64,000 nucleotides of DNA from Ascidia mentula (GCA_947561715.1 OX387203.1:8804001-8868000), one strand, 5' to 3'. Positions 12,860 through 25,449 are shown, counted from the stretch's first letter. Translations and numbers: made by a program. The notes: generated by a model from the sequence alone, not told the origin.

Positions 12860-13079
12860 AAAGGAAGGAAAGCAAATGTAAACGTAAACTGCTTTGAAAT
12901 TTAGCATTACTGTTCATATATTTCTGCTCCGACTTGCCAAAATATTTTTGGAACACTACTTGGTCTAGCTGGGTGCTTGATGAGCCACCCTTTTTCCAAA
13001 GAAACATTTCCAGAGCTTGCCTGAGGTTCTTCTAGAGTTCTCTGGGTTACATTTTCCGACGACGAAATAGACAAAACGA
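12860..13079 (-). repeat. R1 fragment that truncates an EGF pseudo-exon
   Basis: This piece is nearly identical to 18955-19190. In both places its end nearest the family exon starts with CTATTTCGTCGTCGG (minus strand). Here it cuts into the fourth EGF exon of the pseudogene at 13080-14373; at 18955-19190 it joins the 3' flank of gene G just after the poly(A) signal. Confidence 0.7.
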
Positions 13080-14373
13080 CGAAAAGCATTTTTGCGAACC
13101 TACGGTATTTTCGCAAGTTGCGTTGACAGCGCACCTGGCATTTCCTTGCTGGCACTCGTTAACATCTGTTCCACAAAATGGAGCGAGCAAATATTTCTGA
13201 AATAATGTATGCAATTTCTTTACAAATGCTTAACTTAGCGATTTTAGCCATTACTTTGGGGCTGTCAAAACAGCGTCCAAGATTGTTAAATTATTTACAT
13301 CATTGAAAAAGTTGAACTGTATTTTTCATACCGACCATGAACGATCACTATTTTGTCAGTACGAACGAGAAAAAAGCCCCAATTGAGACACGAAGCCAGT
13401 TAGACATGGACATGAATAATTTCCTTTAGTGTTGACACATATGGTGTTGTCTGGGCAGGTAGCAGTGTTTACTTCACACTCGTTAATATCTGCACGAATA
13501 AAATATATAATTTTGAACTAGTATCATTATCTGTGGTGACCTACAATTAAAAATAAGAAACTTATATCATGAATTCTTGCTCTTTTTTGTCGTCTAACTT
13601 AAAATTGCTGTAAACATTTTGTAAGGGTTTTGTATTCACTGAAGGAAGGACCAGTGGCACACCTGAGCAGACTGTTCCAATTTTTAAAAATACAGGCTCG
13701 CATAAGCAAAGAAAACCTCCTTCAGTGTCAACACACCGTTTTGGTGGCAATTTGAAATATGGTTTGTGCATTTATCTACATCTGTATCATACTTTTTTGA
13801 ATTTGTGGTTGTTCGAGACAAATGTGTTTGTTAAACTAAAGTTTTATTGCATGGACGCTATGAACAAGCCACATAGTGAATGTTTAAACACTAAATAACT
13901 AATTTGGAAGTAAAAATGTTTTTTCAAAAAGTTTCGGTGTTTTTCACAATGAAATGCAACACGAGCCAAAAACCTACTTCTTCATTCCATGTTGCTGTTT
14001 TTATTGAAGCCTGGGTCGCAATCACATCTATAACGTGTGTTGGAACAGACTGAATTCAAGGGGCATGAACTACTTCCTTGTTGGGTGCACTCGTCAACGT
14101 CTGGAAAAGCAAACAGTGACGTTTTTGTGTTTCACTGTTGATAACCACCAAGAAATGGCTAAGGAGATACGATTTTGCTACAGAAAATATGTACCTTGAT
14201 CACAACACAGACCGCTCCACCCTGGTTGGCATAAACAACCTGTAGCAGCCGCAGTGGCTCCATTGTAACAAATCACTTTACAACTCTGTATTCCTGCAGG
14301 ACTTTGTTGTTCATCACTACACATGTTTGTGGACAAGTGCCCCAGTTTACTTAATCCGATACAGTGCAGTTCA
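13080..14373 (-). pseudogene. inverted TSR/EGF pseudogene (C/D/E type)
   Basis: Minus-strand exons in gene order are: TSR plus Cys-rich exon 14195-14373 (an in-frame stop after TVSD and about 55 bases deleted against the usual 234), EGF exon about 13976-14100 (three codons lost, and the last Cys codon is now TGA), EGF exon 13663-13781 (119 bases instead of 123, frameshift), EGF exon about 13368-13489 (last Cys lost) and EGF exon 13165 down to about 13080, where an R1 repeat interrupts it. Acceptors are mostly preserved. The order and sequence match exons 7-11 of gene E (DVNECQQGN, DINECEVNTATCPD). No signal-peptide or membrane exon remains. Confidence 0.85.
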
Positions 14374-14520
14374 CTAAAACCAAAAACAAATTTAGGGATA
14401 TCGTTCAACGTTAAGTGTCACTTGTGATAAAGTTGAAATACTTTGAAGTTGGAACTTGTGGTAAATTTTGTATATATATATGGTACTTGCTGGTGAACTG
14501 TTTTGATAAGAGACTGTATT

Positions 14521-15010
14521 TTAAGCAACTCTATTTGCACGAGCTTTCGCGAGTGATATCTTCAAGGAAGTAAATTTAATTAAGTTCGCGTTCCTGTTCA
14601 CAAGACTGCGTTTTGGTGCCAGCATGCCCTCGTTGCCAACTGTCACTAATAGACTAAAGTAAAAACATGGTATAGATGCCAATAAGTTACAAAAAGATTT
14701 ATTTTTGAAATTTCCCAACAAGCTACATATTTAACTTTTTTGTTGAAATATGATTTATCCACCACAAACAAGTATATATGCAAAGGAGTTTTGGCATCTT
14801 ACCATCTTGTTGACTTTAGTTTTGATGGAGAAGCAGAACACATTAGGGGCCAAGTTTCTAATCTTGATTTTATTCTTCTCGATTTTACGTAGCTTTGATT
14901 TCGTGTTGAATAAAATCCGCTGGATTAATTTTGTTGTTATCGCGTAGAAACTGTTTGAGGCCGACACCGAATTGCAAACTTATTGTGCAAACCAAACTAA
15001 ATTTTTTGCT
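14521..15010. repeat. about 490-base repeat, inverted partner at 42790-43250
   Basis: The segment from TTTTAAGCAACTC to the GCAAACTTATTGTGCAAACC region is the reverse complement, with indels, of 42790-43250, which lies between genes C and D. Relative to the minus-strand pseudogene at 13080-14373 it is upstream, exactly as the partner is upstream of gene D. The pseudogene and this repeat are therefore one inverted copy of a D-like gene with its promoter side. Confidence 0.7.
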
Positions 15011-15347
15011 GCTTTTAAAGTCGACAAAGTTTCAAACTTGTGGGCAAATGCCTCCGGTCTAACAGTTAAAGCAATGAACTCGTCATAATTTTAACCCCAG
15101 TGTGCAGACAAGTGTCGGGACCAAAGCAAAACCGAAAAAGAAGAAATTTCTTGTGATTTAATGGATGACGTCAGTTTGCCGCCTTATGTGAAAAAATAAC
15201 GTTATTATTGCTACTGTAACCGACGTTTCGTCCACCATCCGGCGAGACTTCCTCAGCGTCTTGTAGCAACGATATACACTTTATTTTCGTAACTTAAGTT
15301 CCCAAGTCGTAAAAGAAACATTTGACCACACAAATAATTTTTAAGAA
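15011..15347. other. intergenic with a candidate dispersed repeat
   Basis: Around 15195-15260 the sequence ACCGACGTTTCGTCCACC, followed by GAGACTTCCTCAGCGTC, resembles a motif I associate with dispersed repeats in many invertebrate genomes. I cannot confirm the family. Nothing else is recognised here. Confidence 0.3.
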
Positions 15348-15773
15348 TGGATCATTGATTGCATCAACAAGTGGATCCAAACGACTTCCTACCTTCACAA
15401 AGCGGAGCAAATTAAACATCAACAAACTCCTAAATATATTATGTAACAAAAGGGGTAAAATTCCCCAAAATGTGGTTGCATTCAATTAAATAACATCCAG
15501 AATTTTGTGTAGAACTTGGATCGTGACTTGTTTAGAACTTGGTTCGTGACATGTTGCCAGAAAAATTCAACGCGTCGTTGTTTCCAGAGATGAGTCATAT
15601 GGTTTGGCTTGAGTTGCAATTCATACCTCAAATTCCGTCTTTTTTCTTTGACAAAGAAGATTCGAAGAAATTGTGACTCAATGTTTAAACTCTTCAAAAA
15701 CTAACGCGGACAAGTTGATGGTTCGTACATGTTTTTGAGCAAGACTTTCCACAAATTACAAGCAGCAAAAGTT

Positions 15774-16782
15774 ATGTTGAGAACTGTTTGCGTTTGCCTA
15801 TGTTTGCTTGCAATTATTCACGGGACATCGGTATGGTAAGAAGTTCCAAAATTGTATTGACATTATTTGCAGATTATTTTAATACGTATAGATGCAAATA
15901 AAAATCACCTTTGGGTTTTATAAGTTGTACTCTCCTAAAGCCGCCTATAATTAGCGTAAATAAACTGGATGAGTAAAGTTTGATTGTTACTGGCATATGC
16001 ATCGAACTTAATTACCTGATTTTGTAGTTGTACGGAGTGAGGTAAATGATGTTTCTGTACATCTAATTTAGCCGTCAAATAGAAATGCAAATTTCGACAA
16101 AATGTTCATTTGCAGGTACGCTAGTGGAAAAATGCCGCAATGTAATACCACTCCCTGCCTATGGAGGTGGACAAGCTGCTCACGACCTTGTGGAGGTGGA
16201 TTGCAATATCCCAAAAAGAGTTTGGGACGGTGCGGTTCCTGCAACTTGCCGAGCCCGAGATCATGCAACAGACAAAGTTGTCCAGGTAATGAAATAAAGA
16301 GCAGGTTTCTCCTTGTTTGCTGTTGAGTAGAAAACAAAGGTTAAGTTTGTTGTAAACTTATGAAACTCATCGATGCGACTACAAAACTATGTTGTTATGT
16401 TGGTACTTTCGCGAATAAGTTGCAGCGATACATATATTAGCTGCAGTCCGTTCAACGCACTGTCACGACGTATCAGTTCACATCAGTGCAGCTGGTGACT
16501 GACAACAGTCTTATCGTTAACTGACCAGACTATTTCACTTTGTGGTGACTTTGCAGTGGACATGGTTACGTTAGGTACCAAACTAAGTCGGAACTTCCGG
16601 AGACGAATAACAGCAGAACACACTATGGCAACATAAACAACAGAACTTAACATTGTTTCGATTCGACTGAAAACAATCTCAGTGTTTCCTTGTTGGGTAA
16701 ACTCACGATTTTCTTTTCAGAACTTCCGCCTGACCTACTTGACCTAATGCTAGAGAAGGGTTTGGTGAAGTCTGGCCGTTAA
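15774..16782 (+). CDS. gene B: small secreted single-TSR protein, 97 aa
   Basis: Exons are 15774-15835, 16116-16285 and 16721-16782, with GT-AG introns in phases 2 and 1 and one open frame ending in TAA. The signal peptide is MLRTVCVCLCLLAIIHGTS followed by VW. The TSR exon reads CNTTPCLWRWTSCSRPCGGG and ends SCNRQSCP. The tail exon is ELPPDLLDLMLEKGLVKSGR. It is the duplicate of gene A: the signal peptide, the TSR cysteines and the tail have stayed open in both although the sequences differ. The TSR exon is 12 bases shorter than in A, a loss of four codons that keeps the frame, which favours selection on the protein. Function is unknown; the product should be secreted. Confidence 0.68.
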
Positions 16783-17959
16783 ATCACAACCCGGAAAGAC
16801 CCTAGTTTTTTTTTCATCATTGCATCTTATATGATTTATCATATATTAATACATTTTAATGAAGCGTGCCATTATCAATCTATCGATTTTAGTTCATAAA
16901 AACCTATTAAGTCAATTGACAAACTTGAACTCTGCGCCGGCTGTGGTCTAATTCTCGGAAGATTGATATTTTATGAGCATCCAACTGATTGTAACAAAAT
17001 TTTAGCTCTCTCATTTCACAGTTCATATATCGCCGTGACACAATTTTAATCGTGATTCATTGTGATGAGGTTAAACTCGGTGATGAATATGCTGGAAATG
17101 TAAAAATTTTTGCGGAGAATTTTTTTATCTACGAAAATGTTGGTTGCCCGAGAAAAGTTGAAACATAGTTCGCTGCTTTGGAACTATGAACTTTTTTCCG
17201 AAAAACAATGACAACTGTTTAGTGCGAGTTTGCCAAAAAAATGCCCTAAAGTTCGCAAACCAACGTCCAAGTGTGCTTTGGTTTTTGAGGCTTCGCAGTT
17301 TAGAAAAGTTTGTTGAGTATGAAAAAGCGGACATAATATAAATTTTTCTCATCGTACAGAGACCCAGGATATCCTGGCCCCAAATCCCGATCAGGTTTTT
17401 TTCTACGTATATGGGTCGTGCACTTAACCGATGTTAATGTTCTTTTACATATCCATAGAGCTATAGCTCCTTCATGCGGTCGGTTTATTTTTGACAATAT
17501 GTCGACAATTTTGCATCAGAGCATAAAATATGATATGTCTGACAGATTTTCTCCCACAACCTCGAGCGCTTGGATTTCCACAAGTTTAGGTGCTTTCTGG
17601 GACCACATTAGAACGAATGTTTCCTGTTATTAGATGCTTTGTTACTTTTTGATCATTGTCATGAGGGTGAGGTGCGTTTGCGGTTGGACTGCTCTGCTGA
17701 GGTATTTTCCAACTGCTCAGGTTCTTAAATTTCTATGTACAAGATCCGTTGTATTTATATTTGGGCGATGTCCAAGCTGAGGTTAAATTGTTTATTATTT
17801 TTGTTTGAGCACACAAAGAAATTTGTTTGGATGGGTCATTGTGGCATCAACAACTCTATCTAAACCACATCTACCTCACATATTAAATTTGCAATTTTTT
17901 GGCATTTTTGGCAATTTTGGATGCAGTTTTGACATCCACATTCCTTGTTCTCCATTTCT

Positions 17960-18340
17960 TTCCTCCACCACAGGTTGCTGAACAACTACCAAACTCTATA
18001 CGAAACGGACGCGTATTGCACGAATAATAGGAACAGGAAAAGCTAAAACAATAGCCCCTACAGGATTCCTATGTCAGTTTCATTCGATGTCATATAGCTG
18101 TGTTCTCCGCCGCAACTTAATGAACATGCTCCAACGCTGAACGAAGAACGAGAAACACAGTCGACTGGAAAGCGGCTCATTTTACAGCTTTGCGACGAAT
18201 CTCAAGATTCAGTGCAATATCTGCCTCCGCAAGAAAAGGATCGGGTTCTAATACGAGTCCATGTCTGTGTTCCCCATCCACAGGTCTTGGAGCATTGTCC
18301 CCAACTATTCCAAGAGCTCCAAACACTTTCGACTGGAACA
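17960..18340 (-). pseudogene. antisense TSR debris behind gene B
   Basis: Minus-strand TSR remnants homologous to 10664-11061. The first unit is almost intact (VWSSWNSWGQCSKTCGWG, then TRSFSCGGRYC) and then runs into TGA; the second keeps FPVDC and SLSCGGEH; the third keeps SCSATCGGGK-like residues. No flanking exons of a gene are seen on this strand. Confidence 0.78.
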
Positions 18341-18954
18341 CAAATGTATAACAGACTTCTAGACAACGATAAACCTACATAGGATTGCCATTGCGTAACA
18401 AAATAGTTCAACAAATGCTGAGCATAGTCATTACGTCCACACCACGTGTAGAATATTAATCATCATATATTGACAACTATCGCTTGCATCGTAGGCTACA
18501 GTGTTTGCCACTTTTCAAATCCCCTTGTTTTGTCTCATATCCCAGACGTTTGACGCCACCTGTAATATTTGATGAAATGCTCATGGTTTGGTGCTTTAGT
18601 AAATTTGTGTTAGCAACATATTGCGTAAATAATATAAAACAAAACGTTTAAGATTATTTTAATTTATGATCCTGATATAGGTTGGTGTTGCATGTGGGAA
18701 GACAATGCTCAGTACAGAACTAAATTCTGGCCAAATTAAGGAACCACAGTCCTTTATATAGCGTCCTAGGTTTATTGCATCGAATTTTACTTTATAGTTT
18801 TAAACGAATGGTAGCTTTCTGAATATCTTGCCATTTTTAACGTTTGAAGTGCAAGTCTAAATAGTAATTCAAACACTTGTCAAACTTTGATTAAAGTTTT
18901 TAACCATCGATTTCAAACGATAAAAGACATACCATGAAAAACCTTGAATATGGA

Positions 18955-19196
18955 CGGAAAGCAAATGTAAACGTAAACTGCTTTGAAATTTAGCATTACT
19001 GTTGCTCATATACTTCTACTCCGACTTGCCAAAAAATTTTCGAACAGCACTTGGTCTAGCTGGGTGCCTGATGAGCCACCATTTTTACAAAAAAAAATTT
19101 CCAGGATGTTGACTTTCAAGCTTTGTGCCTGAGTTACTTCTAGAATTCTGTGGGTTACATTTCCCGACGACGAAATAGACGACAATATACCAAAGC
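18955..19196 (-). repeat. R1 fragment in the 3' flank of gene G
   Basis: Closely matches 12860-13075 and the inner part of R1 at 11340-11440 and 34390-34470 (opposite orientation). It follows the gene G poly(A) signal directly, so it lies beyond the expected transcript end. Confidence 0.65.
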
Positions 19197-19202
19197 TTTA
19201 TT
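19197..19202 (-). promoter_or_regulatory. poly(A) signal of gene G
   Basis: AATAAA on the minus strand, about 55 bases past the gene G stop codon, in the context TTTACAAATAAAGCTTTGG, which is the same as behind gene E (58041-58046). Confidence 0.7.
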
Positions 19203-19257
19203 TGTAAACAGCACATGTTAGGTCATATTTCAATGTCAAAAGTGTCACAGTCTGACG

Positions 19258-22200
19258 TTAAAGATCTTTGTCATTAATTTCGTCCGGCTTTATCGCGTTG
19301 TCTTCATCGTGAGACGGATTTGTCAAACTTTCGGTCTTTGAATTTGCCCATCTTTTGTACACCTTATACAATATATTGATTAAAAGCACTAAATTACTCT
19401 GGCCTACAAAATTACAACATTTGGCAACTATATATATGCAAGATTTCATCAATAGAAATTTGCTAAAATATGTAACTCTAAAATTAAGATTTAATCCTTG
19501 TGATTTACCCAATATTTAATTTGCGTAAATCAATTAACTCTTAAAGAAATCCGCACAATCATTCTGCCGAATTAAAAATGCTTTTTTACCTTCACTGCAA
19601 CAAATACGAGCAGTAGGACCGCCGCGCTTCCTGAAAGCACGTAAAGCGCCAACATTTCAATTCTGGTTCCGCCAGACGATGACGGTTCTTTCTTTTTCTT
19701 AATATCTTAAACCAGAAGCGGATGACTAAATGTTAACTAATGTCAACTAGCAAAACCTTAATAAACCACTTTGTAGCTTACAAAAAAATGTCATTTTATT
19801 TATCGCGCATAGCACAAACAACGCTCTAAATTTCTAAGAAACCAAACAACAAACTTTAAAAAGACTTGTTGTTTTATATAAGTTCAATAGGTTTAGACCC
19901 TTCCTTTAAAGTATTGGAACACAAGCCAAAATCCTACTTTCACATTCCAAGTTGTTGTTTTTCGTATATCCAGGCTCGCAATTGCAGCGGTAACTTCCAT
20001 TTGTGTTGGTGCAGATTGAGCTGGTTGGGCATGAACTACTTCCTGGATGGCTGCATTCGTCAACGTCTGCCAAAGCAATTCTGTCAATTGCACGATTGCA
20101 TTGATCCACTAGCCTTTATTTAGCCAAATGTATGCCCTATTCTTCAGCACTCTTCATTGCAATGACCGAACATGTTTGTTTGCTCCATATGGTATTAGTT
20201 ACAAATCATTGCAAAATTCTATTTTCAGAAATATTTTTGTATTCAAACCCTCGAAGATGTATTTTGCCAGTTGGCTCAATGCCTAGATTAAATAATTTAC
20301 CTTTGTTACAACACAGACCCCTCCACCCTGGTTGACATAAACAACCTGTAGCATTCGCAATGGCTCCATTGTAACAAATCACTTCACAACCCTCGACTTC
20401 CTGCAGGGTCGGACACTCCTCCCCTCCACACGTGTTATTAGTGATCACTGATCTGTTCCTCACCTTGTTGTTCGTCACACCGCATGTTTGTGGACAAACG
20501 CTCCAGTTTTCCCAATCCGATACAATGCAATCGACTAAACAAAAATTTGCCCAGCAGATTTTTTAAAGCGAGGTGGTTAATTAAGTTACAATAATCGGAC
20601 TAGTCAATCACACAGAAAATCGTATCACGTCAATGGTCATATCTTCAAAACAAGAGTGAACATGTTTAATTGCTAAGCATTTAGAACGAGATTCTGAACT
20701 GCCATTTAAATATTCCGAGACAGCATACCTTGGCAACACTGAGAGTTGCATTCTCTTTCCTCCAAGTTATCACCAATGCAATCCTCTCCGTTGCAAGTCA
20801 TGTTCAAGTGAATATCTCTTTCCCGTACCTTCAAGCCAGTGCCGCAAGTTTTGCTGCACCTGGACAAATTATCATCCAGTTTTTAGCATAACTTTAACTT
20901 CATTACAGTTATTTTATACATCCTATGTAACAATGCTGTGTCAAACTTCGGCTTCGGGGAAAAACGAATCATTATGGTATCAATTAGATGGTACAACAAC
21001 CAAAACCATTACTTACTCTCCCCAAGCTAACCATTGGCCCCACACACAATCTGCAGGACAGCAAACATCATTGCACGTTCTTTCTTCCGTGAAGCTGCCA
21101 TTGCAAGGAGAACCACCGCAAGTTTGCGTCACGCTGACATTTCTAAACCTTGATTGTGTTCCTTTAAACAAAATATTTTATTAGGTATATTTTTAGTAGA
21201 TACTAGGAAGCACACCGAAGCACAACCAACCGTTTTCGCACGTTTTGGGCATTGTCCAAACACTCCAATTGGTCCAGACACAGTCGACTGGGCAACAATT
21301 TTGATTGCAGATTCTGCAAATAATTGTTTATAGTTGTAGAAAGAAGCAATGAGCAATGAACTTTACTAGATTTAGCGAATTAGGAACGGGGAATTTAGCG
21401 ACTGGGAAAGAAACATGTTTAGTGATATCTGGTGTCAACACGAAATTATATTATGTTGTTGGCAAATCACCACCTTCCCACTTAGAAATATGACAAAAAC
21501 TTCTTGCATTTCGTTTAAATAAATACTTACTCTGACTCATCTGAATGGCCTTCACATTCGAATCCCCCATACTGAGGTTTTAGGTCAACCTTTCTTGATC
21601 TTAACCTAGATCCACCACCGCAGGTAACATTGCAGTTACCCCACACACCCCAGTTACCCCAGACACAATCCACAGGACATGGGTGTGTGTTACACGGTGT
21701 TGAGTCAATATCAGAACCATTGCAGGATTTTCCTCCACACGCGAGCTCCATGGAAATTTGGCGTTGACGGTGTTTTTCGCCTCCACCGCATTGGACAGAA
21801 CACTCGCCGAAGTAGCTCCACTTTCCCCATTGACAATCGACGGGACAACAATGAGTGTTACAGAATTGTGACGAGGTATCTTCGCCCATGCATGCTTGCC
21901 CACCACAATCAGCTGCGACCAGAAACTGACGATTGCGAAACTGTGTACCACTCCCACAGTTGACTGGACAATCATTAAATTTGCTCCACTGTCCCCACTG
22001 GCAGTTAACCGGGCAACATTGGGTGTTGCAAGTTTGAGTCTGATCACTAGGTCCTGTACAATTTGATCCGCCGTGCATTAAATTTCGAAAGATATTCCGA
22101 GATTTCGTTTGAGTTCCCCCACCACAACTCACAGAACATTGGCTGTAATCACTCCATTCTCCCCATAAACAATCAACAGGGCAAGGCTGAGTATTACAGG

Positions 22201-24248
22201 ATTGGATAAACGACGAAGAGCCAGGGCAAGGAATGCCACCATGCAGAGCATTTACCAATACCGACCTTGTTTTACTCTCATTTCCTCCACCACAACTCAC
22301 CGTACAGCCCCCAAATTCACTCCACGGTCCCCACGTACAATGTATGGGGCACGGATGTGTGTTGCAACTTCTTGTATCGGTCTTTGATCCAGTGCAGGCT
22401 ATTCCCCCGTGTTGCGCGATTACGGTAACTTCGCGTGTGCGTGTCTGACCACCTATGCCACAATCAGCAGAGCAAACTCCAAACTTGCTCCAGTTTCCAA
22501 GCTCGCAGTCTATAGGACACGGATGGCTGTTGCAAGTACGCGATGACGTTGTCGAACCACTGCAGGGAGTGCCACCGTGTTGGGATTGTACAGCAACACT
22601 CCTTGTCCTTGCCTGTGTTCCACTTCCACATGTGAGAGAGCAACCACCATATTCTCCCCACGAATTCCAGCGACAATTAATTGGACATGGCTGAGAGTTA
22701 CAAATTCGTGAGTTTGTTGAAGACCCTGAACATTCTGCCCCTCCGTGCTGAGCTTTAACAGTGACACTCCGTGATCTTCGCTGCGTTCCACCGCCACATG
22801 GAAGAGAACATGACTCATATCCGCTCCAGGCGCTCCAGCCACAATCAATAGGACAAGGTTGTGTGTTGCAATTTCTTGAGGAAGAGGCTGATCCGGAACA
22901 AGTCGCACCTCCGTGCTGAGCTTCAACAGTGACACTCCTTGATCGTCGCTGTGTTCCTACGCCACATGGAAGGGAACACGAATCAAATCCGCCCCAGTCG
23001 CTCCAGAGACAATCAATCGGACAAGGTTGTGTGTTGCAATCTCTTGAGGAAGAAACCGATCCGGAACAAGCAACACCACCGTGCTGAGCGTTAGTTGCAA
23101 TGCTCCTTGACCTCGTCTGTTTTCCTCCACCACAACCTATGGAACAGCTTCCAAACTTACCCCACGAACTCCAAAGACAATTTATGGGGCAATGGTGAGT
23201 ATTGCACGGGCGAGACGAGGCTGAAGAGCCAGAACAAGAACCTCCGCAAGAATGAGATCTGGTTTTAGAACGGGACCTTGATTGTGTTCCACCATCGCAG
23301 TTAGCAGAGCAGGATCCGTAGTTTCCCCAAACACCCCAGGTGCAATTTACTGGGCAGCATCCTATATCGCACTTTTGCGACGAAGTTGAAGGCCCAGAGC
23401 AATCACTGCCTCCACAACTAGCCCTCCTGCTGTGTCCGCGACTGCGTGTTCTGGTTCCGTTTCCGCATGTTGTTGAGCATTTCCCCCAATTTCCCCACGA
23501 TCCCCAAACGCAGGTGACTGTGTACAGAAGTATCTTTGTGTGAAAAATTCATGTGAAAAGTGTATTTAAAGGCCGTACAAAAGCATGCAGAAAATTTATT
23601 GACAGTAGGAAATATTCGAAAACAACTAACCACTGTAACCACTGTTGTGTAAAATGTAAAAGGCGTAGTGTTGGAAATGTTCGTCTTGCTCCTAATTTGT
23701 TTCTTTTTACTTTGAAAATCAAAACATACACACAGAAAGATACACACAAACCTGGACAACATTGAGTGTTGCACGGCCTCGCGCCGGGTAAATTGCATGC
23801 GCCACAACTTCCTTGTCTTCGTGTTACTCGGGGAGATTGGGTTCCTCTTCCACAAGTCAGTGAACAGCCTCCCCAGGTCCACTGGCAAGGCGTGGAGTCG
23901 CATCTTCGTCTTCGTCGACGCCTCCTGCAAGATTGAATGCAATGGATAGGTTTTTTTTCTTTGTTTGTGCGTGTGATCAAATACTTTCTAAAACAAACTT
24001 CGACTTGTCTAATCACCACTGTTTATTTTTGGAAAAATGTAGCAGTAATTTGATATAAACAAGTGGCGTGGTTAACTATGGTGCAAATTTTGATTTTGAT
24101 ACGAATTAAAAAAATTTTCAGTTTGCAGATATTCAGAATATTATTAAATATCTTGTTCAACAAATAAAAAACAATCTTACCATGAGGTTCCATTGTTAAT
24201 AAATGCCAAAAAGCAAAAAAAAAAGCAAAGAACTTTCAAAGCGAGCAT
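19258..24248 (-). CDS. gene G: TSR-rich type I membrane protein, 1056 aa
   Basis: Ten minus-strand exons join in phase: 24248-24181, 23924-23752, 23517-21531, 21313-21231, 21161-21017, 20859-20729, 20534-20301, 20066-19938, 19705-19590, 19362-19258. Residues 1-22 are a signal peptide (MLALKVLCFFFCFLAFINNG start), followed by W and six arginines, then one TSR. The 1,987-base third exon is open throughout and encodes 12 TSRs of about 56 residues. Exons 4-7 add three more; the first of these reads WTMPKTC and has lost the first Cys of the CSxTC motif. One calcium-binding EGF (DVDEC) follows, then a membrane segment (LALYVLSGSAAVLLLVFVAVK, residues about 1002-1022) and a 34-residue tail ending DEINDKDL. 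The array lacks any ATG because it is an internal exon. It should be a cell-surface adhesion or recognition protein; its ligand is unknown. Confidence 0.88.
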
Positions 24249-25382
24249 AACGACCTTCCAGAAACTACAGTAGAGGCTTTGTAAAGTTGGTCCTTTGCTG
24301 CACTCTCACCCAATTGTAAACTCATCACGTTACGAAGGTTTATTTTTAATACCCTTTGGCCAATGAGTCATGCCATGCGCGTGATGGATTGCTAAAAATT
24401 TTTTGCAATCTCGTGCCAATGGAAAACATTGGGGTCGATTAAGGAAATGGAGCTTTTTTCTCACTTCTGCCTTAATATATTTGCTAGTGCGTGGACAAAA
24501 ACTTTCCCAGAGACTGTATTACGTCACTGTACCACAGAACGCACAGATTGATTCAATCTTGGAGTTTCCACATTCACCGTGAAGGAAGTTTCGACGTTTG
24601 AGAAATTTTGCCTACGTTTGGAGATTCGAAATTTTCAGTTTCACCTAGTTTTGCGGCAGCGAAACCGCAAGTATGTGATTTTGTTTCAAAAAGGCACAAA
24701 CTTCGCTCTCAGATGACCCCTACTCGGGTCATTTATCGCTGAACGTTACTTCGAAGCCAAATTTGTCGATAAGAGTGTGTGCTTAAAACGTATAAACAAT
24801 ATCTTGTAAACTTTAAAAGTTTTGCGGATTTACAAATTTCTTAGGTGTCCTTCCACAAACCATCAGAAATCATGCGCTTATATTTATTGCAGGATTGTTG
24901 GCATCCCATGCAGAGTGATTAAACAGATTGTAGAAACTAAACCGATGCAAAACGGCAAAAGGACTGCGCTTAACGTTTACACAACCTCAAATGAAATATT
25001 TCTTCAGGTTTACAACCCAATGCTCGTTGTATTGGCACAATAGCCCGGCTTGGCGTAATTACTATCGTTTGGACAAACAATATTTTCCTATATGGGAGCC
25101 CTAAAGTAACACGACTGATGTCATCAAAAATGTGCGAATATCATATCTTTTCGACATTGCCTGTTATTTGTTCAGACTGCTTAAACAGACAAAAAATAGA
25201 CAGACCTGCTGTCAGCAGGTTAATAATTGAATCAAAAAAACACGAAACACAAGCGAGCAGAGAAAATGTTTTTGTTAACAAATACAACATAACTAATATG
25301 ATGAAAACCCTAAGCGAACACGTTTGGTGATTGAAAACAGCCGTTAGGTAGTCAATTGTTTTTACAATTTCCGGATGCAATG
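24249..25382. other. upstream of gene G, nothing recognised
   Basis: About 1.1 kb upstream of the gene G start codon on the minus strand. Presumably it contains the promoter, but it shares no obvious block with the upstream regions of A, B or C and has no domain-coding sequence. Confidence 0.4.
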
Positions 25383-25449
25383 AAGCAGCTTTCCCAGGTC
25401 CATTTACAAGGAATGGAATCGCATCGTCCTTTTATTCGAATACGCCTCT
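25383..25449 (-). pseudogene. remnant of a family exon 2
   Basis: On the minus strand, AGGCGTATTCG through CCTTGTAAATGGACCTGGG is recognisably the start of exon 2 as in genes D and G (basic run, C-D-S-x-P-C-x-W-T-W). The arginine codons are eroded and the rest of the exon is gone. It lies upstream of gene G on the same strand, so another copy once stood there. Confidence 0.65.

Larger units (their letters stand above)
15348..18396 (+). repeat. segmental duplication, copy B (partner 7953-11104)
   Basis: Second copy of the 3.1-kb unit described at 7953-11104, with the same internal order. The two copies differ by many substitutions and small indels, so the duplication is not recent, or the copies have drifted without selection outside the exons. 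18397-18954 shows nothing I recognise. Confidence 0.85.

Noticed and set aside
21679..22448. Open frames on the plus strand opposite the gene G array exon
   Set aside because: They are shadows of the TSR code: their composition mirrors the Cys/Gly/Ser-rich strand and no conserved protein is visible.
24181..24248. Stop codon in the gene G signal peptide
   Set aside because: A first reading with 11 T gave a stop; the sequence has 10 T in the run, and the frame is open to the W codon split by the intron.
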